Assembly: GCA_900549555.1 (NCBI GenBank)
Contig: UROO01000029.1
Span: 1 to 19,635 of the forward strand
From: an uncultured Collinsella sp.
GTDB taxonomy: Bacteria > Actinomycetota > Coriobacteriia > Coriobacteriales > Coriobacteriaceae
DNA length: 19,635 nt
Direction: 5' to 3'
Both the position numbers and the translations under genes were made by a program. Positions 1 through 6,815 of this stretch are shown one piece after another (position 1 is the stretch's first letter; each line of letters opens with the position of its first letter). The notes beneath the pieces are model-generated. The model saw only the letters and a list, made by a program, of their open reading frames with translations. It ran no database searches and was not told the DNA's origin.

Positions 1-26
1 GGCTCGGAGATGTGTATAAGAGACAG
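1..26. other. Nextera adapter remnant (assembly contamination)
   Basis: Positions 8-26 read AGATGTGTATAAGAGACAG, the Tn5 mosaic end used in Illumina Nextera libraries, preceded by GGCTCGG, the end of the Nextera read-2 adapter. This is synthetic sequence. Open reading frames starting here give the artefact peptides MYKRQ and MCIRDR. Genuine sequence begins at about 27. Confidence 0.98.
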
Positions 27-1616
27 ACCGTGGGCGGCAAGTCCATTTATGAGGTTTGCTGCCTGTCGTGCCGCGAGTCGCTCGAGTTTTTTGAGGACCT
101 TGAGCTCACCGAGCGTCAACAATTCATCGGCGGTCGTATCGTCAAGGAAATCCTGGAACGCTTGCGTTTTCTGGTTGATGTCGGCCTTGATTATCTGACG
201 CTCGATCGTGCTTCGGCGACGCTTTCCGGCGGTGAGGCGCAGCGCATTCGCCTGGCTACGCAGATCGGTGCGGGCCTCATGGGCGTTCTCTATATTCTGG
301 ACGAGCCTTCGATTGGTCTTCACCAGCGCGACAACGAGCGGCTGATTAAGACACTCGAGCGCCTGCGCGATATCGGCAACACCGTTATCGTCGTTGAACA
401 CGATGAGGACACGATTCGCGCTGCCGACTATGTGATCGATATGGGGCCAGGCGCGGGCGTCAACGGCGGGCACGTGGTCGCCGCGGGAACGCCCGCTGAC
501 ATCATGGCGTGCCCCGAATCAATGACGGGTGCCTATCTGACCGGCAAGCGAATGATTCGAGTTCCCAATGAACGCCGCAACCCCGGACGTGGCTGTCTTA
601 AGATTACGGGAGCATGTGCCAACAACCTCAAAAACGTTACCGCCAAGATTGAGTTTGGCACGCTTACCGTCGTAACCGGCGTATCGGGATCGGGAAAGAG
701 TTCCTTGGTCACCGATACGATTGCGCCTGCCCTCACCAACGCTATCCATCGCTCTACGCGTCCCGTGGGCCCGTTCAAAAAAATCGACGGTATCGAGTGC
801 ATCGATAAGGTGATCGATATTGATCAGTCGCCAATCGGCCGTACGCCGCGGTCGAATCCCGCTACCTATATTGGTTTGTGGGACGACCTGCGTGCGCTGT
901 TTGCGAGCACGCCGGAGTCGAAGGCGCGTGGCTACTCGCCGGGACGCTTCTCCTTTAATGTGAGCGGCGGACGCTGCGAGGCGTGCAAGGGCGACGGCCA
1001 GATCAAGATTGAGATGCACTTTCTTCCCGATATTTATGTTCCCTGCGAGGCTTGTGGCGGCAAGCGCTATAACCGCGAGACGCTCGAGGTTACCTATCGT
1101 GGCAAGACTATCTCGGACGTACTTGACATGAGCGTGGCCGAGGCACTGGCTTTCTTTGGGAATATTCCGCAGATCAAGCGAAAGCTTCAAACCCTGTATG
1201 ACGTCGGCCTAGGTTATGTGAGCTTGGGCCAGCCCGCCACGACGCTCTCGGGTGGTGAGGCGCAGCGCGTAAAGCTCGCCAAGGAGCTTCATCGCCGTCA
1301 GACGGGTAAGACGTTCTATATTTTGGACGAGCCTACGACCGGTCTTCATTTTGAGGACGTTCGCCAGTTACTTGATGTGTTGCAGCGTCTGGTCGATGCG
1401 GGCAATACGGTGTTGGTGATCGAGCACAACCTCGATGTCATCAAGGTCGCCGACCGCCTGATCGATATGGGTCCCGAGGGTGGCAACGGTGGCGGAACTG
1501 TCGTGGTCTCGGGTACGCCAGAGCAGGTTGCGGCATGCCCGCAGAGCTATACCGGCAAGTTCTTGGCGCCGTTGCTCAAACGCGATAAGGAGCGTCAAGC
1601 GCAACTCGATGCCTAA
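27..1616 (+). CDS. uvrA: UvrA, excinuclease ABC subunit A (5'-truncated by contig end)
   Basis: UvrA is the damage-sensing ATPase of bacterial nucleotide excision repair; it loads UvrB on distorted DNA. About 529 residues remain of a protein usually near 940, so roughly the first 400 are missing: the first Walker A, the first zinc module and the UvrB-binding region. What remains shows the first ABC signature (LSGGEAQR, 222-245) and Walker B (ILDEP, 294-308). The second ABC half follows with Walker A (GVSGSGKSS, 678-704), a zinc module with two CxxC pairs (975-1055), signature LSGGEAQR (from 1245) and ILDEP near 1319. The diagnostic stretch DQSPIGRTPRSNPATY is intact. The frame enters from adapter sequence, so the first five residues of any prediction starting at 12 are artificial. 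The stop is TAA at 1614. The truncation is technical, and no internal defect is visible. Confidence 0.97.
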   Translation, partial: TVGGKSIYEVCCLSCRESLEFFEDLELTERQQFIGGRIVKEILERLRFLVDVGLDYLTLDRASATLSGGEAQRIRLATQIGAGLMGVLYILDEPSIGLHQRDNERLIKTLERLRDIGNTVIVVEHDEDTIRAADYVIDMGPGAGVNGGHVVAAGTPADIMACPESMTGAYLTGKRMIRVPNERRNPGRGCLKITGACANNLKNVTAKIEFGTLTVVTGVSGSGKSSLVTDTIAPALTNAIHRSTRPVGPFKKIDGIECIDKVIDIDQSPIGRTPRSNPATYIGLWDDLRALFASTPESKARGYSPGRFSFNVSGGRCEACKGDGQIKIEMHFLPDIYVPCEACGGKRYNRETLEVTYRGKTISDVLDMSVAEALAFFGNIPQIKRKLQTLYDVGLGYVSLGQPATTLSGGEAQRVKLAKELHRRQTGKTFYILDEPTTGLHFEDVRQLLDVLQRLVDAGNTVLVIEHNLDVIKVADRLIDMGPEGGNGGGTVVVSGTPEQVAACPQSYTGKFLAPLLKRDKERQAQLDA

Positions 1617-1638
1617 TACATAGGTGTTTTTGAAACAT

Positions 1639-1680
1639 GAGCGCCGCCGATTCCTTGCGATTCGGTGGCGCTCTCTTTGT
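1639..1680 (+). terminator. Probable intrinsic terminator of uvrA
   Basis: GAGCGCCGCCGA (1639-1650) pairs with TCGGTGGCGCTC (1662-1673), giving a 12-bp stem with one G-T wobble and an 11-nt loop. It is followed by the short T-rich stretch TCTTTGT. It lies 22 nt after the uvrA stop. The stem is strong and the T-tract modest. Confidence 0.65.
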
Positions 1681-1709
1681 CGAGATAGCGTATGCAGCGC
1701 AAATGGACA

Positions 1710-1745
1710 TATACTTAAAAATTGCGTTCTTATATGAGGGAAAGG
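1710..1745 (+). promoter_or_regulatory. Candidate -10 and ribosome binding site before ybaK
   Basis: TATACT at 1710-1715 is a good -10 hexamer, but no convincing -35 lies 16-18 nt upstream. GAGGGAAAGG ends at 1745, 7 nt before the ATG at 1753, and supports that start. The position after the uvrA terminator fits a new transcript for ybaK-murJ-uvrC. The promoter call is weak; the ribosome binding site is good. Confidence 0.35.
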
Positions 1746-1752
1746 ATATGCC

Positions 1753-2253
1753 ATGCCGAAGGCCGTGAAGACGCCAAAGACCAACGCCATGCGTGAGCTG
1801 GAAAGCGCCGGCATCCCCTATGTTCTCCATACGTACGAAGACGATGGCGATGAATCAGCAGGCCTTGGCGTTGCGATTTCCGAACAGCTTGGTGAGGAGC
1901 CCGGCCAGGGATTCAAAACTCTGGTCTGTGTCACGCCGTCAAACGATCACGTTGTGTGCTGCATTCCCGTTGCCGATGAACTTGACCTGAAAGCTGCCGC
2001 GCGCGCCGCAGGGGAGAAATCTCTCGCCATGATGCACGTGAAGGATTTGCTTGCCGCGACTGGCTATGTGCGCGGTGGCTGTAGTCCTGTCGGTATGAAA
2101 AAGCGCTATCGGACGCTGATTGATGAGACATGTATCCTTTGGGATACCATTTTTATCTCGGGAGGCAAGCGCGGCTACCAGCTTGAGGTTGCACCCGACG
2201 ACTTAGTTGCATTTTGCGGGGCCACGGTCGCCCCGATTACGAGAGAGGACTGA
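1753..2253 (+). CDS. ybaK: YbaK/EbsC-family Cys-tRNA(Pro) deacylase
   Basis: This 166-residue protein has the length and motifs of the YbaK branch of the INS editing-domain superfamily. Family members hydrolyse cysteine mischarged onto tRNA(Pro), in trans to prolyl-tRNA synthetase, in the cytoplasm. Visible features are the conserved lysine in GFKTLVC (K55), the GGCSPVGMKK loop (108-117) and the C-terminal ISGGKRGYQLEV stretch (135-146) typical of the family. A GAGGGAAAGG ribosome binding site lies 7 nt before the ATG. The gene ends only 3 nt before murJ, so the two are probably cotranscribed. The family assignment is secure; exact tRNA and amino-acid specificity is inferred from the family. 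Confidence 0.9.
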   Translation: MPKAVKTPKTNAMRELESAGIPYVLHTYEDDGDESAGLGVAISEQLGEEPGQGFKTLVCVTPSNDHVVCCIPVADELDLKAAARAAGEKSLAMMHVKDLLAATGYVRGGCSPVGMKKRYRTLIDETCILWDTIFISGGKRGYQLEVAPDDLVAFCGATVAPITRED

Positions 2254-2256
2254 GCG

Positions 2257-4506
2257 ATGCCGCAGGAAGAATCAAAGCGCGGGGCTCATTTTGCAAAGGG
2301 GTCGACGCCCTCGGCGTCTTCGCCTGAGTTGGCTTCGGTCGAACATGAGATTCGTAAAGCCTGGTCGGCTGCCGCCGATCCGGGTGAGACAGCGGTGTAT
2401 TTGCGTGCCGCCGGCGCCGGTCCGGCGCCTTCTCGTTCGCCTCTTTCCTCGATTCGACCCGACGAGACGGCAGTGTTTTTGGCCGCTGCTCGTGCAGGCG
2501 TGGATCGGACGTCCAGCACTTTGGATACGCCTCATGCCCCGCGTCCCGATGAGACTGCGGTGTTTTTGATGGCCGCACAAGGGAAAAGTTCGCATCAGGG
2601 CGCGGCCGCCGTTAGCCCTGCAACGCAGGATACTCCCGATGACGGCGAACCGTTGCTTTCTGATGATGAATGGTCACCGCTCGGTTCAGTTGGTCTCGTC
2701 GAAGGCGTGACGGTCGACGATGATGACGATTGGGATCCCTTGTCGTTTTCTGGTCGAGGTGCTGCCGCGCAGGAAGTCGATACGGTGTTTGGGGATTATG
2801 CCGCGTCTGGCGACAATGCGATCTTAGTCGATGATTCCTTTGCGGCGGATGTCCCTCTTTCCTCTGAGGATGAGATTGAGCCGCAGCCCGAGTCGCACAT
2901 AGAATCTCAGGATGACGTAGACGATATGGGCTCGTCCGACTATTCCACGGTGGGTCGATCTGCTGGGCTTATGACCGTGCTGACCATTGTGTCGCGTGTC
3001 ACCGGTTTTATCCGCACGTGGGCCATGGCTGCCGCTATCGGCATGTCGCTGCTCTCGTCTTCCTATCAGGTCGCCAACAACCTGCCCAACATGCTCTACG
3101 AGCTCGTGATGGGCGGTATGTTGGTTACCGCCTTTTTGCCGGTGTACATGGGCGTCCGCCGCGAGCAGGGGCGCGAAGCTTCAAATGAATATGTGGGCAA
3201 CCTGCTTGGCATCCTGCTCTTGCTGCTGGGCGGCATTTCGGTCTTGGGCACCGTGTTCGCTCCGGGCTTTATTTGGACGCAGTCTTTCCTATCGGGTGAC
3301 GGCGGGAGCATGGATACCGCCGCATTCATGTTCCGTTTCTTTGCCATCCAGATATTGTTTTATGGTCTGGGCTCAGTGTTCTCGGGCGTTCTCAACGCAC
3401 ATCGCGATTACTTTTGGTCGACGTTTGCCCCCGTTTTGAATAACGTGATCGTCATCGCCAGCTTTATGGGGTTCGATCCCGTCTCCGTGCAGTTCGGCGA
3501 GCATGCTGGCGTTATCTTGATTTCGCTGGGAACGACCCTTGGCGTCTTTGTTCAGATGGCGTGCCAGATTCCCGCGCTGGGCAAGCACGGCGTGCATCCC
3601 CATATTCATATCGACTTTAAGGACCCCGCACTGCGCCAGACGATTACGCTGGGCATTCCGACGCTGCTCGCCACGGTGTGCATGTTTGTCTCGACCTCCA
3701 TCACTAATGCCGCCGCACTGGTGGTGCAGCCCGAGACCGGACCTTCCGTCATTGCGTATGCACGCCTGTGGTATACGCTGCCTTATGCGCTGATCGCCGC
3801 CTCGCTTTCGACGGCGCTCTATACCGAGCTATCGCATGATGCCCAAGAACAGGACTACGACAGCGTTCGCACTGGCATCTCGAGTGGCGTTGCCCAGATG
3901 CTCTTCTTCCTGATTCCGTTCGCGTTGTATCTGATTGTCTTCGCCCGCCCGCTCAATATGATTTACTGCGCCGGCAAGTTCGATGAGTCCGGCGTGGCGT
4001 TGGTGTCGGAGTTTCTTATTTACCTGGCGCTTTCGCTGCCGCTCTACGGCGTGGTCGTGCTCATGCAGAAGAGCTTCTCGGCCTTGCTCGACATGAAGCC
4101 CTACGGTCGTTATTGCCTTTACTCTGCCATCGGACAGGCCGGTTCGGTGCTGTTGTTTGGTGTGGTGCTGGGCTACGGCATGCCTGCGATTGCGCTTTCG
4201 TATGTTGTCGACTATGTGATTTTGGTCGGCTGTTCGCTGTGGTGGCTGCGTCGTCGTCTGCAGGGTCTTCAGGTTAAATCTATTCTGCATGGCTGTTTCT
4301 TTGGCCTTTTGCTCGGCGGTCTGGGTGCCGCAGCGGGTGCCGGCGTTTTGTGGGCGCTCGAGAACTATGTCGGTGCGCTCGGCGGGTCAATTCTGATTAC
4401 GTTGGGTTACGTATGCATCGCGGGCATGGCTTCGCTTGCCGTGACCTTTGGGCTCGCTATTGTCTTTAAGATGCCCGAGGTCTCTGCGCTGCTTCGCCGC
4501 AAGTAG
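2257..4506 (+). CDS. murJ: MurJ lipid II flippase with long acidic N-terminal extension
   Basis: MurJ (MviN) moves lipid II across the cytoplasmic membrane for peptidoglycan synthesis. The protein has 749 residues against about 510-530 for a normal MurJ. The membrane core starts near residue 236 and shows family motifs such as SRVTGFIRTWAMAAAIG and NNLPNMLYELVMGGMLVTAF, followed by many hydrophobic segments consistent with about 14 helices. The first ~235 residues are hydrophilic, very acidic (a DDDDDWD run near 154-160) and presumably cytoplasmic. They carry three copies of ET-A-V-[FY]-L (around T45, T71 and T100) and two DD-x-W-x-P-L elements (near 137 and 158). The ATG at 2257 follows GAGAGAGGAC with good spacing. 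Mycobacterial MurJ is also extended, but by a C-terminal pseudokinase region, so this N-terminal extension is different. Flippase identity is secure; the role of the extension is unknown. Confidence 0.93.
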   Translation: MPQEESKRGAHFAKGSTPSASSPELASVEHEIRKAWSAAADPGETAVYLRAAGAGPAPSRSPLSSIRPDETAVFLAAARAGVDRTSSTLDTPHAPRPDETAVFLMAAQGKSSHQGAAAVSPATQDTPDDGEPLLSDDEWSPLGSVGLVEGVTVDDDDDWDPLSFSGRGAAAQEVDTVFGDYAASGDNAILVDDSFAADVPLSSEDEIEPQPESHIESQDDVDDMGSSDYSTVGRSAGLMTVLTIVSRVTGFIRTWAMAAAIGMSLLSSSYQVANNLPNMLYELVMGGMLVTAFLPVYMGVRREQGREASNEYVGNLLGILLLLLGGISVLGTVFAPGFIWTQSFLSGDGGSMDTAAFMFRFFAIQILFYGLGSVFSGVLNAHRDYFWSTFAPVLNNVIVIASFMGFDPVSVQFGEHAGVILISLGTTLGVFVQMACQIPALGKHGVHPHIHIDFKDPALRQTITLGIPTLLATVCMFVSTSITNAAALVVQPETGPSVIAYARLWYTLPYALIAASLSTALYTELSHDAQEQDYDSVRTGISSGVAQMLFFLIPFALYLIVFARPLNMIYCAGKFDESGVALVSEFLIYLALSLPLYGVVVLMQKSFSALLDMKPYGRYCLYSAIGQAGSVLLFGVVLGYGMPAIALSYVVDYVILVGCSLWWLRRRLQGLQVKSILHGCFFGLLLGGLGAAAGAGVLWALENYVGALGGSILITLGYVCIAGMASLAVTFGLAIVFKMPEVSALLRRK
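2380..2583 (+). repeat. Three in-frame repeats encoding ETAV[FY]L in the MurJ N-terminus
   Basis: Residues 42-53 contain PGETAVYLRAAG, residues 67-81 contain RPDETAVFLAAARAG, and residues 96-109 contain RPDETAVFLMAAQG. The threonines T45, T71 and T100 are spaced 26 and 29 residues apart by Pro/Ser-rich linkers. A weaker EVDTVFGD follows at 173-180. The protein motif is conserved while the linkers are not, which suggests selection on the short motif. Confidence 0.85.
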
Positions 4507-6453
4507 GTGAATGTGGCCGGCCACGACAACATACCAACACTTGCCGAGCAGGTTTCGCGCGTTCCCACGCAGCCTGGATGTTACCTTTGGAAAGATGCCA
4601 AGGGCGATGTCATCTACGTTGGCAAGGCGAAAAACTTGCGTTCCCGTATGCGCCAGTACGTGACGCTGCAGGACGAGCGCCAAAAAATACCGCTCATGAT
4701 GCAATTGGTCGCGAGCTTTGATTACATCGTTGTCGAAACCGAGCATGAGGCGCTTGTGCTCGAGCGCAACCTGATCGGTCAGTACCATCCGTACTTTAAT
4801 GTGGACCTTAAGGACGACAAGAGCTATCCCTTTATCGCTATCACCAAGAGCGACCTGTTTCCGGCTATCAAATATACGCGTGAGCGTCATAAGCCGGGAA
4901 CGCGTTATTTTGGTCCCTACACTGACAGCCGCGCGGCGCGTGAGACCATTGATACGCTGCGCAAGGTGATCCCGATCTGCTCGGCTTCTTGTGCGGAGTG
5001 GCGTCGATGCCGCCGTATTGTCGAGTCCCACAAGGGCGAAGAAGATATCGTCAATATGATTTGCGCACAAAACGGACGGCCTTGCTTTGACTATCATGTG
5101 GGCCGTGGACCGGGGGCGTGTGTCGGTGCGATTTCTCCCGCCGACTATGCCAAGAACGTTAAGCGCGTCGAGCGCTTTTTGTCTGGCCATCGCAAGGATG
5201 TCGTCGACGAGCTCACGGCCGAGATGGCAGAGGCTGCTGAGGCGCTCGATTTTGAGCGTGCGGCACGCGTCAAGCGTCGTCTAGATGTCATCAGGGGCCT
5301 GGATGATCGCCAACAGGTCGTATTTCCGTCCAGTGTCGATATCGATGTCATTGGCTTTTATCGCGAGGAGACCATCTCGGCTGCCTGCGTCTTTGTCGTG
5401 CGCGAGGGCCGAACGGTTCGAACCTGTGAGTTTATTCTCGATAAGGGCCTCGATGTCGACGAGGAAGAACTCCAGTCGGGTTTTCTTAAGCGCTATTACG
5501 ACGAGACGGCTGATATTCCAGCTGAGATCAATCTTTCTGTTGAGCTTGAGGACGCAGAGACGCTAGGGGAGTGGCTTGCGGCCAAACGCGAACGCTCCTG
5601 TCGTCTCCATAGACCTCAGCGCGGTGAAAAGCATCGATTACTCGATATGGCATCCAAAAATGCCCGTCATGCCCTTATGCGCTACATGATGCGCACGGGC
5701 TATGCCGACGACCGCACCAATCAGGCACTTTTGGAGCTCGAGAGTGCTCTGGCACTGCCCGAGCCTCCGATGCGTATCGAGTGCTTCGATATTTCCACGC
5801 TGCATGGCACCTTCACGGTTGCGTCGATGGTGGTGTTTACCAACGGCCATGCCGACAAGAGCCAGTACCGACGCTTTAAAATCCAGGCCGAACTGGACGA
5901 GGCGAACGACTTCGTGTCGATGTCCGAGGTCCTTGGTCGGCGCTACGCTCCCGAGCGCATGGCCGACGAGCGTTTTGGCTCGCGCCCCGATTTGCTTGTT
6001 GTCGACGGCGGCAAGCCGCAGTTGACGGCAGCCATCAAACAACTTGAGGCCCTTGGACTCGATATACCAGTTTGCGGCTTGGCGAAGGCCGATGAGGAGG
6101 TTTTCGTGCCTTGGGACGAGACACCTGTCGTGCTGCCGACAGGGTCCGCTTCGCTCTATCTGATTAAACAGGTACGAGACGAATCGCACCGTTTTGCCAT
6201 TACATTCCATCGCGAGCTGCGCGATAAGGCAATGACGGTCTCGGTGCTCGACGATGTACCAGGTGTGGGACCCACTAGAAAACGTGCTATTATGCGCTAT
6301 TTTGGCTCGATGAAGCGGTTGCGCGCGGCGAGTGAGAAAGAGATCGCAGAAGTTCGAGGCGTTCCTGCCGATGTCGCAAGATCGGTCCATGAGGCTCTTG
6401 CTGCCTGGAATGAAGAGCGAGACAAGGCCTCCACAAGTGGATCTGAAAACTAA
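4507..6453 (+). CDS. uvrC: UvrC, excinuclease ABC subunit C
   Basis: UvrC makes both incisions during nucleotide excision repair. The 648 residues show the order expected for the family: GIY-YIG nuclease (about 22-100, with GCY at 24-26, VIYVGKAKNLRSR and E87 in LERNLI), a cysteine-rich segment (158-205), a UVR helix pair that contacts UvrB (about 236-266), the RNase H-like nuclease (D428 in CFDIS, D500 in VVDGG, H561 in DESHRF) and a C-terminal helix-hairpin-helix (LDDVPGVGPTRKRAIM, from 581). The gene abuts the murJ stop. The start is GTG at 4507 or GTG at 4513; no ATG and no strong ribosome binding site decide between them, and translational coupling to murJ is likely. The cysteine-rich segment is unusual: it is expanded, and GRGPGAC replaces the common GRCxxPC. 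Confidence 0.96.
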   Translation: MNVAGHDNIPTLAEQVSRVPTQPGCYLWKDAKGDVIYVGKAKNLRSRMRQYVTLQDERQKIPLMMQLVASFDYIVVETEHEALVLERNLIGQYHPYFNVDLKDDKSYPFIAITKSDLFPAIKYTRERHKPGTRYFGPYTDSRAARETIDTLRKVIPICSASCAEWRRCRRIVESHKGEEDIVNMICAQNGRPCFDYHVGRGPGACVGAISPADYAKNVKRVERFLSGHRKDVVDELTAEMAEAAEALDFERAARVKRRLDVIRGLDDRQQVVFPSSVDIDVIGFYREETISAACVFVVREGRTVRTCEFILDKGLDVDEEELQSGFLKRYYDETADIPAEINLSVELEDAETLGEWLAAKRERSCRLHRPQRGEKHRLLDMASKNARHALMRYMMRTGYADDRTNQALLELESALALPEPPMRIECFDISTLHGTFTVASMVVFTNGHADKSQYRRFKIQAELDEANDFVSMSEVLGRRYAPERMADERFGSRPDLLVVDGGKPQLTAAIKQLEALGLDIPVCGLAKADEEVFVPWDETPVVLPTGSASLYLIKQVRDESHRFAITFHRELRDKAMTVSVLDDVPGVGPTRKRAIMRYFGSMKRLRAASEKEIAEVRGVPADVARSVHEALAAWNEERDKASTSGSEN

Positions 6454-6544
6454 ACAACCCTAAATAACTGATATATATGATTGGGTGAATTTCAACCTTT
6501 TATTTCACTGTGATTGCCTGCTGGTTTCGGGTTTTATTAACGCT

Positions 6545-6583
6545 AAAACGTTTGACTAACCCAAGCGATAACCCTGCTATCCT
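6545..6583 (+). promoter_or_regulatory. Candidate sialate-cluster promoter with AAACGTTT box
   Basis: TTGACT (6552-6557) is a near-consensus -35. TGCTATCCT (6575-6583) offers an extended -10 (TG-N-TATCCT), but the spacing to TATCCT is 20 nt, longer than ideal. The palindrome AAACGTTT (6546-6553) overlaps the -35, as expected for a repressor or catabolite-control site of LacI-family type. Promoter strength and start site cannot be judged from sequence alone. Confidence 0.4.
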
Positions 6584-6621
6584 GCGGGTTGACGAAGACT
6601 GATATCTCACCTCGCCGATAC

Positions 6622-6637
6622 ATACTGTCTGCAGTAT
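6622..6637. promoter_or_regulatory. Inverted repeat ATACTG-N4-CAGTAT
   Basis: ATACTG (6622-6627) and CAGTAT (6632-6637) form a perfect 6-bp inverted repeat with a 4-nt centre. It sits about 40 nt downstream of the candidate promoter and just before TTGTCA, a second possible -35. It may be an operator. No regulator gene is in the window to match it with. Confidence 0.35.
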
Positions 6638-6656
6638 CGTTTGTCAACGAATTCGG

Positions 6657-6679
6657 TGAACGGTAGTAAATACCGTTCA
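6657..6679. promoter_or_regulatory. Operator-like inverted repeat TGAACGGTA-N5-TACCGTTCA
   Basis: Two perfect 9-bp arms, TGAACGGTA (6657-6665) and TACCGTTCA (6671-6679), flank GTAAA. This is the best dyad in the leader. It would overlap the -10 of a second possible promoter (TTGTCA at 6641-6646, then 17 nt), which suits a repressor site. Its size resembles GntR- or TetR-type operators, but the binding protein is unknown. Confidence 0.5.
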
Positions 6680-6711
6680 AGCGGATGTACGTATCGGTCG
6701 CCGAGCGCGGC

Positions 6712-6724
6712 ACCCAAGTTGGGT
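6712..6724. promoter_or_regulatory. Short palindrome ACCCAA-G-TTGGGT
   Basis: A perfect 6-bp dyad around a single G lies about 90 nt before the binding-protein start. It is too tight for an RNA hairpin, so if functional it would act as a DNA site. A weak promoter reading (TTGGGT, 16 nt, TATATG at 6741) overlaps it. Chance occurrence is possible. Confidence 0.25.
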
Positions 6725-6815
6725 TTGTCGGTAGGTAAGGTATATGTCGTCCGCAAGTTGCGCGGGGGCAAGTCTAGGTGCCTCCGGGTAAGATTCTCTA
6801 TTGATAGGAGAAGAC

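Larger units (their letters stand above)
6454..6815 (+). promoter_or_regulatory. Long non-coding leader upstream of the sialate cluster
   Basis: These 362 nt separate uvrC from the binding-protein gene. I see no convincing gene in either strand. The stretch is AT-richer than its surroundings at the start and holds a candidate promoter, two operator-like inverted repeats and a short palindrome, listed separately. No clear uvrC terminator is visible. The ribosome binding site AGGAG (6806-6810) lies at the end, 5 nt before the ATG at 6816. Confidence 0.6.

Noticed and set aside
12..198. Short frames starting at 10 and 12 with peptides MCIRDR and MYKRQ
   Set aside because: The start codons lie in adapter sequence; these are well-known contamination artefacts.
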